NCBI GenBank assembly: GCA_949825065.1
Contig: OX463842.1
Location: 50,633,011 to 50,697,010, forward strand
DNA: 64,000 nucleotides
DNA from: Odontocerum albicorne
Lineage: Eukaryota; Arthropoda; Insecta; Trichoptera; Odontoceridae
Direction of reading: 5' to 3'
The position numbers and the translations under genes were made by a program. The notes under the pieces were generated by a model. That model was not told the origin of the DNA and searched no databases. It saw only the letters and a list, made by a program, of their open reading frames with translations. The number at the start of each line of letters is the position of its first letter. The stretch's first letter is position 1. Below are positions 62,431-64,000 of the stretch, in pieces.

Positions 62431-62869
62431 TTTTCTTCTTTACATTCATCCTTGTTTCATTCTTTATACTGTACTATGGAGAATACTCGAGACTAGTCAG
62501 ATTTTGGATCTTCTGAGTATAGACCGGTTATAGACTAACCAGTCTTATAAGACTTCGTTATAAAATTAGTTATTTTTAAACATTTTCTTCAAAAATACTT
62601 TATTAGTAGAAACGCATATTTGTGATTGTAAAATGTCAAGAACGAGAATGTGTTTTGGATATATTTGGTGCGCAGATGCTGTAAACTATTAATGGCGAAA
62701 GTTTTTCAATTTTCAACAATCACTATTTGTTTCGAAATATTGTGAACAATATTTTGAATAAATCTTCAAACAACTTTCAAATTTTAAAGTGTGCAATTAT
62801 TGCAATGGAGAAAATCTCCTCAAAGTAATGATATAATTTTCTTATTAAAAAAAATGATTTAAACATACT

Positions 62870-63360
62870 CGTACATACACCATCACTCAATCTCCTTGTC
62901 AGGGTAGGCAGAAAGGAGAGAGCATCAAACTTTTCTATCGAATCAAAAACTTTCTCATACAGCTCCTACAATGTCTCAGACTTTTTACTTTTCCTTCTTT
63001 CAAAATATCATACTTGATCCAATCATACTTTCATAAATTTTCCTCTACCACGCTTTTCTATCACATTTGCACTGTACATTTGTTTTGTTAGTCTTTCTTC
63101 ATTCATTCGTTCCACATTCTTAAACCATCTAACAGTGTTCTTAATCTTACTCAACACATTAGTCTTAAGTTCACATTCACCTCAAACCCCGTCAATCCGT
63201 ATTCTATCATACTGTCACGCAGTGGATTCTTCTAAGTGCCCACATTTCTTTAGCATTCATATGGCTCTTTCCAATTTTATTCCACGATCCTGTTTCACTC
63301 ACATACATCACTATTCCACGTCCCTGTGTCACTCACATACATTTGTTACTAAAATAAAGT
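62870..63360 (-). pseudogene. LINE-C ORF2 C-terminal region, decayed
   Basis: Minus strand from 63350: YVSETGSWNKIGKSHMNAKE, MWALRRIHCVTV, stops, then LRWFKNVERMNEERLTKQMY, KVWLDQV-like, KSETL-x-ELYEKVF and YPDKEIE. It runs from YGSE-x-W to the C-terminus, so it is the longest LINE-C copy. Confidence 0.65.
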
Positions 63361-64000
63361 AGTGAATTATCTTCTTGGTGGACGAATATATCGTCGTTGT
63401 TTTGCGAAAAGCATTTAAGTCTATGTTTGCTGAAAGGACTTTTTGATGCCATTTTAATTTAACTTAAAATTAAAATATCTACACATGGAAAAAACGTTTA
63501 TATCCAAAAACTATATGGTTTCGCTGTTATGAAAATATAAAAAAAAAACATATCATCTCGAATCAATTATCTTGAAGCAATTCCATAGTTGGTATTCCTC
63601 CCTGCCAACCAGCACAAGAGTTAATGACTTAATAAACCACGACACATCAAGTCATTCGGAATAAATAATATAGAAAAAAAAACATATTTTAGAAGCGTTT
63701 AAGTCACCTTTTTACAGTTGTTTTCACCAAGAAAGGATTATGTCCAAAACAGGTGTCCGTATTTAAAAAAATTAGGTTACTCATTTTTTGTTTTTAAGTT
63801 ACTCATTTTTTGTAGTAATTCTTATCGATAAATAAACTGTCTTTAAATAACGTCTGTTTGTATTTTATTTTATTTGATTAAAAACTTGATTTAACATCGT
63901 CTTCTGAAACTTAAATTGCTTCTTCTACTTCTTCCTCTTCCTATAGATCATGATCTGTTTGTTCCGCTTGTTACCCTTCTTGTGACGTGGATTGCCAGCT
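63361..64000. other. No recognised gene
   Basis: AT-rich sequence to the window end, with a short direct repeat GTTACTCATTTTTTGT near 63776 and 63798. A gene could begin beyond the edge but nothing shows it. Confidence 0.45.

Overview
This window is repeat-rich, AT-rich animal DNA, most likely from an insect. The pointers are DD34D mariner transposons, a Himar-like mariner leader, Penelope-like elements and several insect-type non-LTR retrotransposon C-termini. A lepidopteran is my best guess, but the window cannot prove the order. I found no host protein-coding gene, rRNA or functional tRNA gene. Nearly everything recognisable is transposable-element DNA, satellite DNA or their remains. An assembly gap of 200 N lies at 20901-21100.

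Layout. 1-9.8 kb: decayed LINE 3' ends and a three-level nest (SINE hit by an AT-rich element hit by a solo LTR), then a second solo LTR inside a LINE tail. 9783-12557: a homogeneous satellite of 37 units of 75 bp. 12.9-27.2 kb: LINE fragments, SINEs, a Himar-like mariner remnant, foldback MITEs and three Penelope-derived loci. 28.1-36.0 kb: two nearly identical full-length mariner elements, both with an open transposase frame, 5.3 kb apart; between them lie a hAT-type MITE, a second AT-rich element inside a minisatellite and a TTAA-flanked MITE. 36.0-46 kb: a Tc1/mariner-superfamily remnant, a 235-bp Penelope foldback with a 16-bp target duplication, a large decayed LINE on the minus strand and two more copies of the LTR family. 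47-57.7 kb: two mariner N-terminal relics, a 73-bp tandem array, two related hAT MITEs, a different LTR with a polypurine tract, and a Penelope 3' end encoding a GIY-YIG endonuclease piece. 58-63.4 kb: SINE and LINE fragments.

How the parts relate. The only genes that look able to make an intact protein are the two mariner transposases; copy 2 keeps the usual Glu after the first catalytic Asp, copy 1 has Lys. The tRNA-derived SINE here called SINE1 shares its 3' tail with LINE family E, which suggests that LINE mobilises it. Penelope loci recur as deleted, inverted, hairpin-shaped derivatives. Many insertions carry clean target-site duplications (4 bp for LTRs, 8 bp for hAT MITEs, TTAA for piggyBac-like MITEs, TA for mariner, 13 and 16 bp for Penelope), so boundaries are good in those cases. 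Family names LINE-A to LINE-H, SINE1/2 and LTR1/2 are labels used only in this report.
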